Below are positions 16,049 through 23,745 of a DNA stretch of 36,394 nucleotides, one piece after another. The DNA is from Pararhodobacter sp. (GTDB lineage Bacteria > Pseudomonadota > Alphaproteobacteria > Rhodobacterales > Rhodobacteraceae): assembly GCA_020832805.1 (NCBI GenBank), contig JAFIED010000234.1:1-36394 (forward strand), given 5' to 3'. A program made the position numbers and the translations under genes. Numbering within the stretch: the stretch's first letter is position 1; each line of letters opens with the position of its first letter. The notes below the pieces were generated by a model. It was not told where the DNA came from. It searched no databases and saw only the letters and a program-made list of their open reading frames with translations.

Positions 16049-16074
16049 CCGGCCCGCAGCAACATGCGGGCCGG
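16049..16074 (+). promoter_or_regulatory. Intercistronic hairpin between the binding-protein and permease genes
   Basis: A perfect 10-base-pair stem (CCGGCCCGCA, 16049-16058, with TGCGGGCCGG, 16065-16074) encloses a six-base loop, eight bases after the binding-protein stop. There is no T run after it. Such hairpins commonly protect the upstream mRNA or partly terminate, giving more binding protein than permease. The stem is seen directly; the effect is inferred. Confidence 0.55.
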
Positions 16075-16160
16075 GCTGCCCCCATTGACCGGCGGCGGGG
16101 TCGCACCGACCAGACCCATGCGCCAGACACCCCAGCCAGACCCGGCAAGGAAACCGCCCC

Positions 16161-17048
16161 ATGATCGACACGCTGCTTTCCGGACAACTGCTGTTCGCCG
16201 CGGCTGTTCTGGGTGCGCTTTATGCACTGATCGGGCTGGGGCTGAATCTGGTCTATGGCACCATGCGGCTGCTGAACATCGCGCATGGCGATTTCCTGAT
16301 GCTGGGCGCCTTTGCAGCATTCTGGTGGTTCACCCTGACGGGAGTGTCGCCGCTGCTGGCCCTTCCCCTGATTGCGGCGGCGGGGGCGGCCATCGGGCTG
16401 GTGCTTTATGCGCTGATCTTTCGGCACCAACTGGCGCAGGGTCTGGCGCCTGCCGTGATCGAGGCGCGCTCGCTGTTGCTGTTTTTCGGTGTGTCGGTGG
16501 TGATCCAGAACCTGATGGCGATGGCGTTCTCGGCAACGCCGCGTGCCTATCGCCACCTTGATACCGTTTATCACATCGGCCAGACCGCCATGACAGGCAA
16601 CCGCATCGCCTCGTTGCTGGTTGCCAGTGCGATGCTGGTGGCGGTGATGGCCTTTCTGAACCGCACCCTTTTCGGCATGGAGATCAAGGCACTGATCCAG
16701 CACCGTGATGCCGCAAGGATCGTCGGCATCAATGTCGGCCGGGTCCAGGCGGTGGCCATCGGGCTTGGCTTTGCCTCGGCGGCGATTGCCGGCGTCCTGT
16801 TGTCGATGACCGAACAGGTGACGCCCTTCATGGGGTTCCGCTTTACCATCGCCGCCTTCGTGGTGATCATCATGGGCGGGCTGGGCAACATTCGCGGCGG
16901 CATCGTGGCCGGCTTTCTGCTGGCGATCATCGAGGTCTATGCCGTGTCGATCTTTTCCGCCGAGGTCAGGTCGATCCTGATCTACGGCGCCTTTGTCGCG
17001 ATCCTGCTGATCCGGCCCCAGGGCCTGTTGGGACGCGCGCGGTCATGA
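16161..17048 (+). CDS. Branched-chain amino acid-type ABC permease (LivH family)
   Basis: 295 residues, nearly all membrane helices. The N-terminal AALYALIGLGLNLVYGTMRLLNIAHGDFLMLGAF block is the standard LivH opening. The MDIKALIQHRDAARIVGINVGRVQA-like coupling loop (here starting MEIKALIQ) follows, then the FVVIIMGGLGNIRGGIVAGFLLAIIE segment near the C-terminus. It forms the translocation pore with the LivM-type protein encoded next. The start ATG 16161 follows AAGGAAA at a suitable spacing. The stop overlaps an ATG at 17045, although the true LivM start is probably 54 bases further on. Confidence 0.92.
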   Translation: MIDTLLSGQLLFAAAVLGALYALIGLGLNLVYGTMRLLNIAHGDFLMLGAFAAFWWFTLTGVSPLLALPLIAAAGAAIGLVLYALIFRHQLAQGLAPAVIEARSLLLFFGVSVVIQNLMAMAFSATPRAYRHLDTVYHIGQTAMTGNRIASLLVASAMLVAVMAFLNRTLFGMEIKALIQHRDAARIVGINVGRVQAVAIGLGFASAAIAGVLLSMTEQVTPFMGFRFTIAAFVVIIMGGLGNIRGGIVAGFLLAIIEVYAVSIFSAEVRSILIYGAFVAILLIRPQGLLGRARS

Positions 17049-17098
17049 GTGGCGGGACAGGATACACGAACACCCCGCCCCAACACAGGGAGCAAGGC

Positions 17099-18016
17099 AT
17101 GACCGGCATGGTGTCCAGGCAGGATGTGCTGGCCGTGGCAATCACCGTGGCATGCGCGATGGCGCTATATCTGGGCGGCATGCAGGCCGGCCCCTATTGG
17201 CAGATCGTGGCCCTGAACCTGGCGATGTGGATCGCGTTGACCCAAAGCTGGAGCCTGTTTTCAGGTCTTACCGGCTATGTCTCGCTGGGCCATGTCTTTG
17301 CCTATGGGCTGGGTGCCTATCTGATGGCCACGCAGTTTCGCGAATTGCCGGTCTGGTTGCTGGTGCCTCTTGGCGGGCTGCTGGCGGGTGCCTTTGCGCT
17401 GATCATCGCGGTGCCGGTGCTAAGGGTGCGCGGCCCCTATTTCGTGATCCTGACGCTTGGTCTGGCGGAACTGCTGAAATTTGCGCTGCTGAGGCTGGAA
17501 ACGGCGCTGGGTGCCTCGTCACGGCTGCTGTTTGGCGCGCCGGGCACGCCCACGCTGCTGGCCTGGATGGTGGCACTGGCTGTTGCCGCAACGCTGCTGC
17601 GCCATTTTGTCGGGGTGTCACGGTTCGGGCGCGGCCTGGTGGCGATCCGCGAGGATGAGACCGCCGCCGAAACGCTGGGCGTGCCGGTGACACGCTACAA
17701 GGCTTTGGCCTTTGCCCTGTCCGCGGTCATTCCGGGGATGGTGGGCGCGGTGATGGCGCTGCGCTCGACTTATTTCGAGGTGATGCAGGTCTTTTCGCCC
17801 ACGATCTCGTTCACCATCGTCACCATGGCGATCATCGGCGGGGCGGGCGATGCGCGCGGCCCGGTGCTGGGCGCGCTGTTTCTGGTCGGCCTGTCAGAAC
17901 TGCTGCGCGGCGCCTCGCCCCAGCTTTATCTGATCATGCTGGGCTTCAGCCTGATCATCTTTGTGCTGTTCGCCCCCAACGGCATGGTTGGATTGCTGAA
18001 AGGACGGCGCGCATGA
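17099..18016 (+). CDS. Branched-chain amino acid-type ABC permease (LivM family)
   Basis: 305 residues from ATG 17099, chosen because GGGAG lies six bases upstream and the family similarity begins soon after. An in-frame ATG at 17045 overlapping the LivH stop would add 18 poorly conserved residues. The protein has about eight to ten membrane helices, the LivM landmark SLFSGLTGYVSLGHVFAYGLGAYL, the coupling loop GLVAIREDETAAETLGVPVTRYKALAFALSA, and FTIVTMAIIGGAGDARGPVLGAL. It pairs with the LivH-type permease. The stop overlaps the next ATPase start (ATGA). Confidence 0.9.
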   Translation: MTGMVSRQDVLAVAITVACAMALYLGGMQAGPYWQIVALNLAMWIALTQSWSLFSGLTGYVSLGHVFAYGLGAYLMATQFRELPVWLLVPLGGLLAGAFALIIAVPVLRVRGPYFVILTLGLAELLKFALLRLETALGASSRLLFGAPGTPTLLAWMVALAVAATLLRHFVGVSRFGRGLVAIREDETAAETLGVPVTRYKALAFALSAVIPGMVGAVMALRSTYFEVMQVFSPTISFTIVTMAIIGGAGDARGPVLGALFLVGLSELLRGASPQLYLIMLGFSLIIFVLFAPNGMVGLLKGRRA

Positions 18017-18795
18017 CGCTTCTGGTAGTTGACCGGCTGGAAAAGCGTTTCGGCGGGCTGAAGGCGCTGGACGACGTGTCGCTGACCGTTGCCGAAGGCA
18101 CGATCCACGGGCTGATGGGGGCCAATGGCGCCGGCAAGACAACGCTGTTCAGCATCATTGCCGGCAACCAGCGCGCCAGCAGTGGCAGCATCCTGTTTGA
18201 CGGAGAGCAGATCGACCGCAAGCGGCCCGATGCGATTTGCCGCATGGGCATTGCGCGCACCTTTCAGATCGTGCGCCCCTTTGCCCAGTTGAGCGTGCGC
18301 GAGAATGTCGAAACCGCGGTGCTGTTCGGGCGCGTGCCGGCGCTGCCGCGCGGCCAGATGGGGCGGCTTGTGAGCGGGATTCTGGATGAATGCGGCCTGG
18401 GGGCGCTGGCCGACCGGCCAGCGGCCAGCCTGACCCTGTCAGGGCGCAAGCGTCTGGAGGTGGCGCGCGCATTGGGCACCGGGCCACGGCTGCTGATGCT
18501 GGACGAGGTCATGGCCGGGCTGACCCCGGCCGAGGTGGTGGAGATGATGGCAGCCCTGCGCCGGGTCAAGGAACACCATGGCCTGACGATCCTGATCATC
18601 GAGCATGTGATGAGCGCGCTGAACCAGATGTCTGACCGTATCACCGTGCTGCACCGTGGCCGACTGATCGCCGAGGGCAGCCCGGACCAGATCGCCGCTG
18701 ATCCGCAGGTGGCCGAGGCATATTTCGGCATTGATGACGACGAAGAGGATGACGCGGTCAATGGTTCCGGCGTCACGCAGCAGGTGGCGCCATGA
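18013..18795 (+). CDS. Branched-chain amino acid-type ABC ATPase (LivG family)
   Basis: 260 residues. Walker A is GANGAGKT (36-43), Walker B is LLMLDE (159-164), and the switch His lies in IIEHVMSAL. The signature reads LSGRKRLEVARAL (from residue 141) instead of the common LSGGQQ; the RKRLE form is a recognised variant in this ATPase subgroup and is followed by the typical EVMAGLTPAE. The C-terminus carries a LivG-type tail ending in an acidic stretch (DDDEEDDA). It powers the importer together with the LivF-type ATPase. The start and stop both overlap neighbours by four bases. Confidence 0.92.
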   Translation: MTLLVVDRLEKRFGGLKALDDVSLTVAEGTIHGLMGANGAGKTTLFSIIAGNQRASSGSILFDGEQIDRKRPDAICRMGIARTFQIVRPFAQLSVRENVETAVLFGRVPALPRGQMGRLVSGILDECGLGALADRPAASLTLSGRKRLEVARALGTGPRLLMLDEVMAGLTPAEVVEMMAALRRVKEHHGLTILIIEHVMSALNQMSDRITVLHRGRLIAEGSPDQIAADPQVAEAYFGIDDDEEDDAVNGSGVTQQVAP

Positions 18796-19547
18796 CGGCG
18801 GCAGACATCCCCGGCGCGGCAGCGGCAGCGGCGGCGCGGTCGCTGTCGGTGCGCGGACTGCACGCCGGCTATGGCGAGGTGCTGGTGTTGCGCGGGGTCG
18901 ATATCGATGTGCGCGAGGCGGCAATCACCGCCGTCCTTGGGGCGAATGGCGCGGGCAAAAGCACGCTGATGCAGGTGCTGGCGGGGTTGATCGCGCCCAG
19001 CGCCGGACAGATCACCCTGGCTGGCAAGCCGATTGGTGCAACACCGACGCATCAGCGCGTGGCCAGCGGCATCGTGCTGGTGCCAGAGGGGCGCAAGGTA
19101 TTTCCTGAACTGACCGTGCGCGAAAATCTGATGCTGGGCGCGGTGACACCCCACGCCCGCCCCGGACGCGACGCCATGATGGCGCAGGTCTGCACCCTGT
19201 TTCCGCGCCTGCAGGAACGCATGGAACAGGCCGGCGGTACGCTGTCAGGTGGCGAACAGCAGATGTTGGCATTGGGGCGCGGGCTGATGGCCCGGCCAAA
19301 CGTGTTGTTGCTGGATGAACCCACGCTGGGCCTTGCCCCGGCCATCGCGCGCCAGATCTTTCGCATCGTGCCCCGGCTGCGTGCCATGGGCATCACCGTG
19401 CTGATCGCCGAACAGGATCTGCACCGCACGCTCAAGATCGCCGATCATGCCTATGTGCTGGAAAACGGCGTTGTCGTCGCGCAGGGCGCCGGCCGGGACC
19501 TGGAGCGCGACCCGGCCGTGCGGCGCGCCTATCTGGGGCATGACTGA
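18792..19547 (+). CDS. Branched-chain amino acid-type ABC ATPase (LivF family)
   Basis: 251 residues. After an alanine-rich start (residues 8-16) the ATPase core shows LHAGYGEVLVLRGVDIDV, Walker A GANGAGKS (50-57), the family block GIVLVPEGRKVFPELTVRENLMLGA, signature LSGGEQQMLALGRGL (from 151), and Walker B LLLDEPTLGLAPA. These are standard LivF features. It is the last gene of the plus-strand operon, and a GC-rich hairpin follows the stop. The alanine-rich extension before the first strand is longer than usual, so a slightly later start is possible, but the ATGA overlap with the previous gene favours this one. Confidence 0.92.
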   Translation: MTAADIPGAAAAAAARSLSVRGLHAGYGEVLVLRGVDIDVREAAITAVLGANGAGKSTLMQVLAGLIAPSAGQITLAGKPIGATPTHQRVASGIVLVPEGRKVFPELTVRENLMLGAVTPHARPGRDAMMAQVCTLFPRLQERMEQAGGTLSGGEQQMLALGRGLMARPNVLLLDEPTLGLAPAIARQIFRIVPRLRAMGITVLIAEQDLHRTLKIADHAYVLENGVVVAQGAGRDLERDPAVRRAYLGHD

Positions 19548-19549
19548 CG

Positions 19550-19580
19550 GCGCCGGCGTGGCGATGCACGCCGCCGGCGC
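19550..19580. terminator. GC-rich hairpin between convergent genes
   Basis: GCGCCGGCG (19550-19558) and CGCCGGCGC (19572-19580) form a perfect nine-base-pair stem with a 13-base loop, two bases after the LivF stop. It lies between two convergent genes, so it could stop transcription from both sides. No T run is seen, so intrinsic termination is not certain. Confidence 0.45.
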
Positions 19581-19589
19581 ATGGCATGG

Positions 19590-20465
19590 CTACTGGCGTG
19601 CATCGCGCAGGATGATGATGATGCCGCTGAGAACGATGATCGCGGCGCCCAGAACGCTCCATGCCAGGGGCACATCCCCCCAGATCAGCCAGCCCAGCCC
19701 CGTGGCCCAGATCAGCGCGGTATAGTCAAAGGGCGCCACGATGGCGGCCGGGGCAAGCCGGAATGCATGACCGATCAGCGCCAGCCCCATGCTGCCGAAC
19801 ACCGCCAGCGCCAGGAACAGGCCAAGATCGGCAACCTGAAGCGGGCTCCAGCCAGCGATGGCAAAGGGTGCTGCATACAGCGCCGGAAACAGCATGCCGA
19901 ACAGCATCATCGTCCACAGCCTCTCGCCGCGGTCGATCCAGCGCGCGCTCATCATGAACAGCGCATAGCACAACGCCGCGCCCACAGGCAGCAGCGCGGC
20001 CAGCTGGAACGCTGCGCTGCCCGGCCGAACGATGATCAGGACACCCGCAAACCCCAACAGCACCGCCCCCCAGCGGCGCCAGCCCACCTTTTCGCCCAAC
20101 AGGGGCACAGACAGCGCCGTAATGAAGATCGGTGCAGAAAAGACCAGGGCGGTTGCCTCGGCCAGCGGCATGTGGATCAATGCGGTGAAATACAGCCACG
20201 CACCGATCAGCATGGCCAGACCACGCAGCGCATGCAGGCGCAAATGCGCGGTCCGCAGGGTTGCCGGGCCAAACACCGTCACAATCACCGTGGCAATGAT
20301 CGGCACAGCAATCACATTGCGCATGAACAGGATCTGGATGGGCGGGTAGCGGTCGGTCAGCAGTTTGGCCACGGCATCATTGGCAACCAGCAAGGCGACC
20401 CCCGCGCAAATGGTCAGGATCGCCAGGGGCGTCTCGCGGGCATTCATGATGGGGTGAGTGGGCAT
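19590..20465 (-). CDS. DMT-superfamily (EamA) transporter
   Basis: 291 residues with about ten hydrophobic helices arranged as two EamA repeats. The first repeat ends around LSVPLLGEKVGWRRWGAVLLGFAGVLIIVRP, and the second has FDYTALIWATGLGWLIWGDVPLAWSVLGAAIIVLSG. Both carry the typical E-K/W-G...G..L...GV pattern after the fourth or ninth helix. The family moves metabolites, often outwards, in the inner membrane; the substrate cannot be read from sequence. The start ATG 20465 has GGAG five bases upstream; an ATG at 20447 is an alternative. It is convergent with the importer operon and is probably an independent unit. Confidence 0.88.
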   Translation of the reverse strand: MPTHPIMNARETPLAILTICAGVALLVANDAVAKLLTDRYPPIQILFMRNVIAVPIIATVIVTVFGPATLRTAHLRLHALRGLAMLIGAWLYFTALIHMPLAEATALVFSAPIFITALSVPLLGEKVGWRRWGAVLLGFAGVLIIVRPGSAAFQLAALLPVGAALCYALFMMSARWIDRGERLWTMMLFGMLFPALYAAPFAIAGWSPLQVADLGLFLALAVFGSMGLALIGHAFRLAPAAIVAPFDYTALIWATGLGWLIWGDVPLAWSVLGAAIIVLSGIIIILRDARQ

Positions 20466-20545
20466 TCTGGCTCCGGGCTGTGTCGCACCGGGCCTGTGCT
20501 ATCAGACCCGCCACCCGGATACGAGGGACGGGCAGCTGGAACAGG

Positions 20546-20575
20546 CGCATGCCGGGGGCCGCCCCCCGGCATGCG
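20546..20575 (-). terminator. Strong hairpin after the DUF4394 gene
   Basis: A perfect 13-base-pair stem, CGCATGCCGGGGG (20546-20558) with CCCCCGGCATGCG (20563-20575), and a four-base loop. It stands about 45 bases after the DUF4394 stop on the minus strand, and before the DMT start. It lacks a T run but is the strongest hairpin in the area. Confidence 0.55.
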
Positions 20576-20620
20576 GTTTCCAGGCAATCATTCGGCCCGC
20601 CAGCGGTGGTCTGCGCCGGC

Positions 20621-21403
20621 TTATTCGGCCGCCGGCATGACCGTCAGATCACGCAACGTCACATCCAGGCCGTCGATCTGCCAGGAATTGGTGATTGAAC
20701 CCTCTTCCAGCGAGATGGTGTGCAGCGCCCCGTTGGCCGCCAGCCAGCCTGTGTTCATGCCCTCGGCATCGGTGACAATGTCAAAGGCAATCGGCCCGTC
20801 CAGCATTACGCCCAGATCACCGATCCGTTCGTTGTCGCCATCATTCGGTGCGGTCTGGCGCAGCAAGGCGGCGCGCTGGGTGTCGATATTGAACATCGTG
20901 GTCGATTCTGGCTGGCCAAAGGAATTGCTGTAGGCCGTGCCGCCGACCATCGGTGTGCCTTCGGTGCCATCGGTAAAGGTCAGTTCCCCATCGACCATGA
21001 CCGCGCCGCTGGTCAGGTTCACGCGGTGGTTCGTGGTGCCTGACATGAAGCGCAGCGCATCGGCGGCCGGGTTGATGTCAACGATCACGGCTGCGCCATC
21101 GTCGATCGCCATTTCGGTATCCATCTGCACGATCAGCGTCCAGCTACCCGTTTCGGGGTCGATCTCGACAACCTCGAAATCCTGGGTGACGCCGATCAGG
21201 CTGCTGGTGGCGGGGCGGTAATCGATGCCGTGAATGCGCCCTTCGTAGTCGATCTCGGTCATGCCGGTCACCTGGCCGCCGTGCAGATCGATCATCACCA
21301 GGGTTCGGTCACCGGCAAGCCCGATGCCGGTATCAGCCAACGCGGGCAGCGCCAGGGCCGACACCAGGGCAGACGCGAATACGGTTTCCATCGTGCGTTT
21401 CAT
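20621..21403 (-). CDS. DUF4394-domain exported protein
   Basis: 260 residues from ATG 21403, which has GGAG nine bases upstream; the frame opens five codons earlier. The signal peptide MKRTMETVFASALVSALALPALA is cut before DTGIGL. The mature protein shows the DUF4394 pattern: repeated beta-strand blades with GIDYRPATSSLIGVTQDFEVVEIDPETGSW and later GTAYSNSFGQPESTTMFNIDTQ, probably a beta-propeller. Its role is unknown. In alphaproteobacteria such genes are often next to an ECF sigma/anti-sigma pair, as here (divergent, 240 bases apart), so it is a likely target or sensor of that sigma factor. It acts in the periplasm or outside the cell. Confidence 0.82.
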   Translation of the reverse strand: MKRTMETVFASALVSALALPALADTGIGLAGDRTLVMIDLHGGQVTGMTEIDYEGRIHGIDYRPATSSLIGVTQDFEVVEIDPETGSWTLIVQMDTEMAIDDGAAVIVDINPAADALRFMSGTTNHRVNLTSGAVMVDGELTFTDGTEGTPMVGGTAYSNSFGQPESTTMFNIDTQRAALLRQTAPNDGDNERIGDLGVMLDGPIAFDIVTDAEGMNTGWLAANGALHTISLEEGSITNSWQIDGLDVTLRDLTVMPAAE

Positions 21404-21452
21404 CTTTTTCTTCTCCATTCACTGGCCGGCCGGTTCTGGCCTGACCCGGTGG

Positions 21453-21479
21453 AAACGGAACGAACAGGGCGAAAGTTTC
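21453..21479 (-). promoter_or_regulatory. Possible ECF-type promoter for the DUF4394 gene
   Basis: On the minus strand GAAAC (21475-21479) and CGTTT (21453-21457) stand 17 bases apart, about 50 bases before the DUF4394 start. This is the general form of ECF promoters (AAC-rich -35, CGT -10). It is a short match, so it is a weak call. Confidence 0.25.
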
Positions 21480-21643
21480 ACCCAGTCCTGATTTTTCTTC
21501 CGAGTGTTGCTTGTCCCGGTATCTGCCTGGGGGCGGCATGGGGTCGGTCATTGCAGGGTAACTCGCCGGCGGGCGCATTGGCCGGTTGACAGGGCAGGGG
21601 CTTCGCGCACAGGCTGCAGGGCAACCGATACGGGCGTCCGCAT

Positions 21644-22217
21644 GTGACCGAAGAAACCATTTCTGAATTGCTTCGCCAGGTTGCCCGGCAGGATCGCGGG
21701 GCGTTTCGTGACCTCTATCGGCAAAGCGCCTCGAAACTTGTCGGCGTTCTGACCCGTATGCTGAGGGACAGCAACGAGGTTGAGGATGCTTTGCAGGATG
21801 TCTATGTCAGGGTCTGGCAGCGTGCCGTGCAGTTCGATGCGGCGCGCGGCGCAGGCATGGGCTGGTTGATTGCCATTGCGCGCAATGTGGCGCTCGATCG
21901 GTTGCGCGCACGGCCAGAGGCGCGCGGCCTGACCCGGGCCACCGCCCAGCCCGGCGTGTACGGCGATGACCCCATGGACCGCCTGCCCGCCGATGGCCCC
22001 GATGCCGAAGGTCAGATGCTGGCCCGCGCCGAGGTGCAGCGCGTGATTGCCCTGTTTCGACGAGTTGGAAGCCGACCGCGCGGCGGCGGTTCGGGGGGCC
22101 TATCTGCTGGGTCTGAGCTATCAGGAACTGGCAGAACGCCATGCCGTGCCGCTGAATACCATGCGCACATGGCTGCGTCGCAGCCTGCTGCGCCTGAAGG
22201 AGTGTCTGGACAGATGA
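21644..22217 (+). pseudogene. ECF RNA polymerase sigma factor with a one-base frameshift before region 4
   Basis: The first about 135 codons encode sigma region 2 (GAFRDLYRQSASKLVGVLTRML, EVEDALQDVYVRVWQ, MGWLIAIARNVALDRLRAR). After GTGATT an extra C in the CCC run at 22050-22052 shifts the frame. Removing one C restores VIACFDELEADRAAAVRGAYLLGLSYQELAERHAV followed by PLNTMRTWLRRSLLRLKECLDR and a stop at 22217, a normal region 4 with its DNA-binding helix. The repaired protein would have 190 residues, normal for an ECF factor. As written, the frame runs on, in phase, into the anti-sigma gene. This may be a sequencing or assembly error, a fresh mutation, or rarely a programmed shift. The start is GTG 21644, with a weak ribosome site. 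Confidence 0.8.
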
Positions 22218-22909
22218 GGGAGCCGACGCCGCCAGACGAATCCGGCCCCGAGGAGCGTGACGAGCTTCTGGCGGCGGAATATGTCCTGGGCACCCTGCCG
22301 GCCGAGGAGCGGCGCGCCCTGCGCGACCGGGCCGAGGTTGATGGCGCCTTTGCCGCGCGCATTCAGGCATGGGAAGCCAGGCTGGCCCCGCTGAACGATG
22401 CCTATGAAGAAGCTCCTGCGCCCGATCTGCTGCCGCAGATCGAGGCGCGCCTGTTCGGTGCCCTCCCTGTGGCAACTGCCCCCAAACCACGGCAGCGTTG
22501 GGCGTCGTTTGGCTGGCGCGCCGGTGCCGGCGCGGTTGCCGCGCTCGTGCTGTTTCTTGCGGTCGTGTTCTGGCCGCCGGCGCCGGGCCCCATGCTGCTG
22601 CAGGCCGAACTGGCGGCAGAAGAGGCCGACTTGCGCTTTGCCGCGCGCTGGGATGCGTCAGCCGGACAACTGGAACTGACGCGCATCGCAGGCGACGACG
22701 CGCCACAGGGGCAGGATTACGAATTGTGGCTGATCGACGACAGCGGCGTGCCGCGCTCGCTGGGGCTGTTGCGCGCACCGGTGACACAGGTTTCGGCCCT
22801 GCTGGCGCCGGGGGTAACACTGGCTGTCAGCCTGGAACCCGAAGGCGGCTCGCCCGAAGCAGCGCCCACCGGCCCGGTTCTGGCCGCCGCCGCGCTGACC
22901 GAGGGCTGA
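22214..22909 (+). CDS. Anti-sigma factor, RskA-like membrane protein
   Basis: 231 residues. The N-terminal ELLAAEYVLGTLPAEERRALRDR segment is the cytoplasmic sigma-binding domain (no zinc HxxxCxxC motif). A membrane helix spans about residues 101-121 (WRAGAGAVAALVLFLAVVFW). The periplasmic RskA C-terminal domain follows, with QDYELWLIDDSGVPRSLGLL and the ending LAVSLEPEGGSPEAAPTGPV. The ATG 22214 overlaps the TGA of the repaired sigma frame (ATGA), as expected for a sigma/anti-sigma pair. Proteins of this type hold the sigma factor at the membrane until a signal releases it. The gene itself looks intact, so if the sigma frameshift is real it would be an orphan regulator. Confidence 0.87.
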   Translation: MREPTPPDESGPEERDELLAAEYVLGTLPAEERRALRDRAEVDGAFAARIQAWEARLAPLNDAYEEAPAPDLLPQIEARLFGALPVATAPKPRQRWASFGWRAGAGAVAALVLFLAVVFWPPAPGPMLLQAELAAEEADLRFAARWDASAGQLELTRIAGDDAPQGQDYELWLIDDSGVPRSLGLLRAPVTQVSALLAPGVTLAVSLEPEGGSPEAAPTGPVLAAAALTEG

Positions 22910-22933
22910 TGCGGCGACGATGGCCGCAGCATC
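22865..22933 (+). repeat. 69-base segment similar to 35018-35086
   Basis: The last 15 codons of the anti-sigma gene and 24 bases beyond align without gaps with an intergenic segment at 35018-35086. By hand count 54 of 69 bases agree. The second copy reads PTAPVLPATALPES where this gene reads PTGPVLAAAALTEG. Confidence 0.35.
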
Positions 22934-23021
22934 ATCAGGGGTTCGGCACGATGGCATGCGCCACGGGGAAACCCATTGACCGCGAGGTGCCTTGCGCTGG
23001 GGCCTTGCAGGGCACCGGGTA

Positions 23022-23037
23022 CAACCGCGCGCGGTTG
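23022..23037. terminator. Perfect palindrome between convergent genes
   Basis: CAACCGCGCGCGGTTG is a 16-base perfect palindrome between the anti-sigma stop (22909) and the stop of the proline-rich protein (23083), flanked by CCGGG and CCGG. It may form a short hairpin acting in both directions. It has no T run; a weak terminator call. Confidence 0.3.
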
Positions 23038-23082
23038 CCGGCCTCTGGGCGGCGTTTTATCGGCCTTGGCGGGCAAGAAGCT

Positions 23083-23733
23083 TCAGGGGCGCGCCAGGTG
23101 TCGCTGCAAGGCGCCTTGCTGTGAGCGCAGGATGGCACGGGCATCTGATGACAACGCGCCGGGATCAGAGAGGATCTGCGCGATCAGCGCCTGGGCTTGC
23201 AGCGCCTGTTCGGTTGTCAGCGTGTCTATCGGAAAGGTGGCAATCGCCTGGACCGTTGCAGCGGTTTCGCCCCCAGGCCGGGCGTCGTTCAGGGCGCGGG
23301 TCCGATGGCCACCGGCACGCGGTGACGGCCGTGCTGTTCCTTGTGGCGTGGTGGCACCAGGGGCCGCCGTATCCGGTCCCGCTGTCTGGGGCGCTTCTGC
23401 CGGCGGTGCGCTTGGTGGCGGCGACGGGGCTGGCATGGCTGTCGGCGGTGGGTCTGATGCCGAAGGGGCGGATACCGGCGGCGTCGATACAGGTGGCGCG
23501 ATGCCGGGTGGCGCGGGCGGTGGTGTTGGGGCAGGCGCTACGGGGGCAGGCGCTACGGGGGCGGGCGGTATCGGTGGCACCACAACCCCTTGCGGGGGCA
23601 CAACCGAGACCTCACCTGCCCGCAGGGGCATGGCAGAAAGCAGCAATGCCGCGCCCGAACTTGCCCGCATGATCGCCCGGAGCAATGCGCGGGAACGGGT
23701 CTTGCCGGGCCCCTGATTTCGGCGGGTGGTCAT
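23083..23733 (-). CDS. Exported proline-rich protein, function unknown
   Basis: 216 residues. A basic N-terminus and the hydrophobic stretch ASSGAALLLSAMPLRAG look like a Sec signal peptide (cut near LRA-GE). Residues about 45-130 are extremely rich in Pro and Ala (repeated PPAP, APVAPAP), an extended rod-like linker. The C-terminal about 60 residues are helical (LTTEQALQAQALIAQILSDPGALSSDARAILRSQQGALQRHL). The layout of an export signal, a long stiff spacer and a small helical end suits a protein spanning the periplasm or tethered to the cell wall. The start ATG 23733 has GGAG at a spacing of seven and lies 12 bases after the stop of the previous gene, so it is co-transcribed with the outer-membrane-like protein and probably the giant adhesin. 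No family recognised. Confidence 0.75.
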   Translation of the reverse strand: MTTRRNQGPGKTRSRALLRAIMRASSGAALLLSAMPLRAGEVSVVPPQGVVVPPIPPAPVAPAPVAPAPTPPPAPPGIAPPVSTPPVSAPSASDPPPTAMPAPSPPPSAPPAEAPQTAGPDTAAPGATTPQGTARPSPRAGGHRTRALNDARPGGETAATVQAIATFPIDTLTTEQALQAQALIAQILSDPGALSSDARAILRSQQGALQRHLARP

Positions 23734-23745
23734 GCTTTCGCTCCG

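Noticed and set aside
21644-22909. Genuine sigma/anti-sigma fusion protein
   Set aside because: A perfect region 4 and an ATGA-coupled anti-sigma start appear when one C is removed, so the fusion frame is a result of the frameshift.
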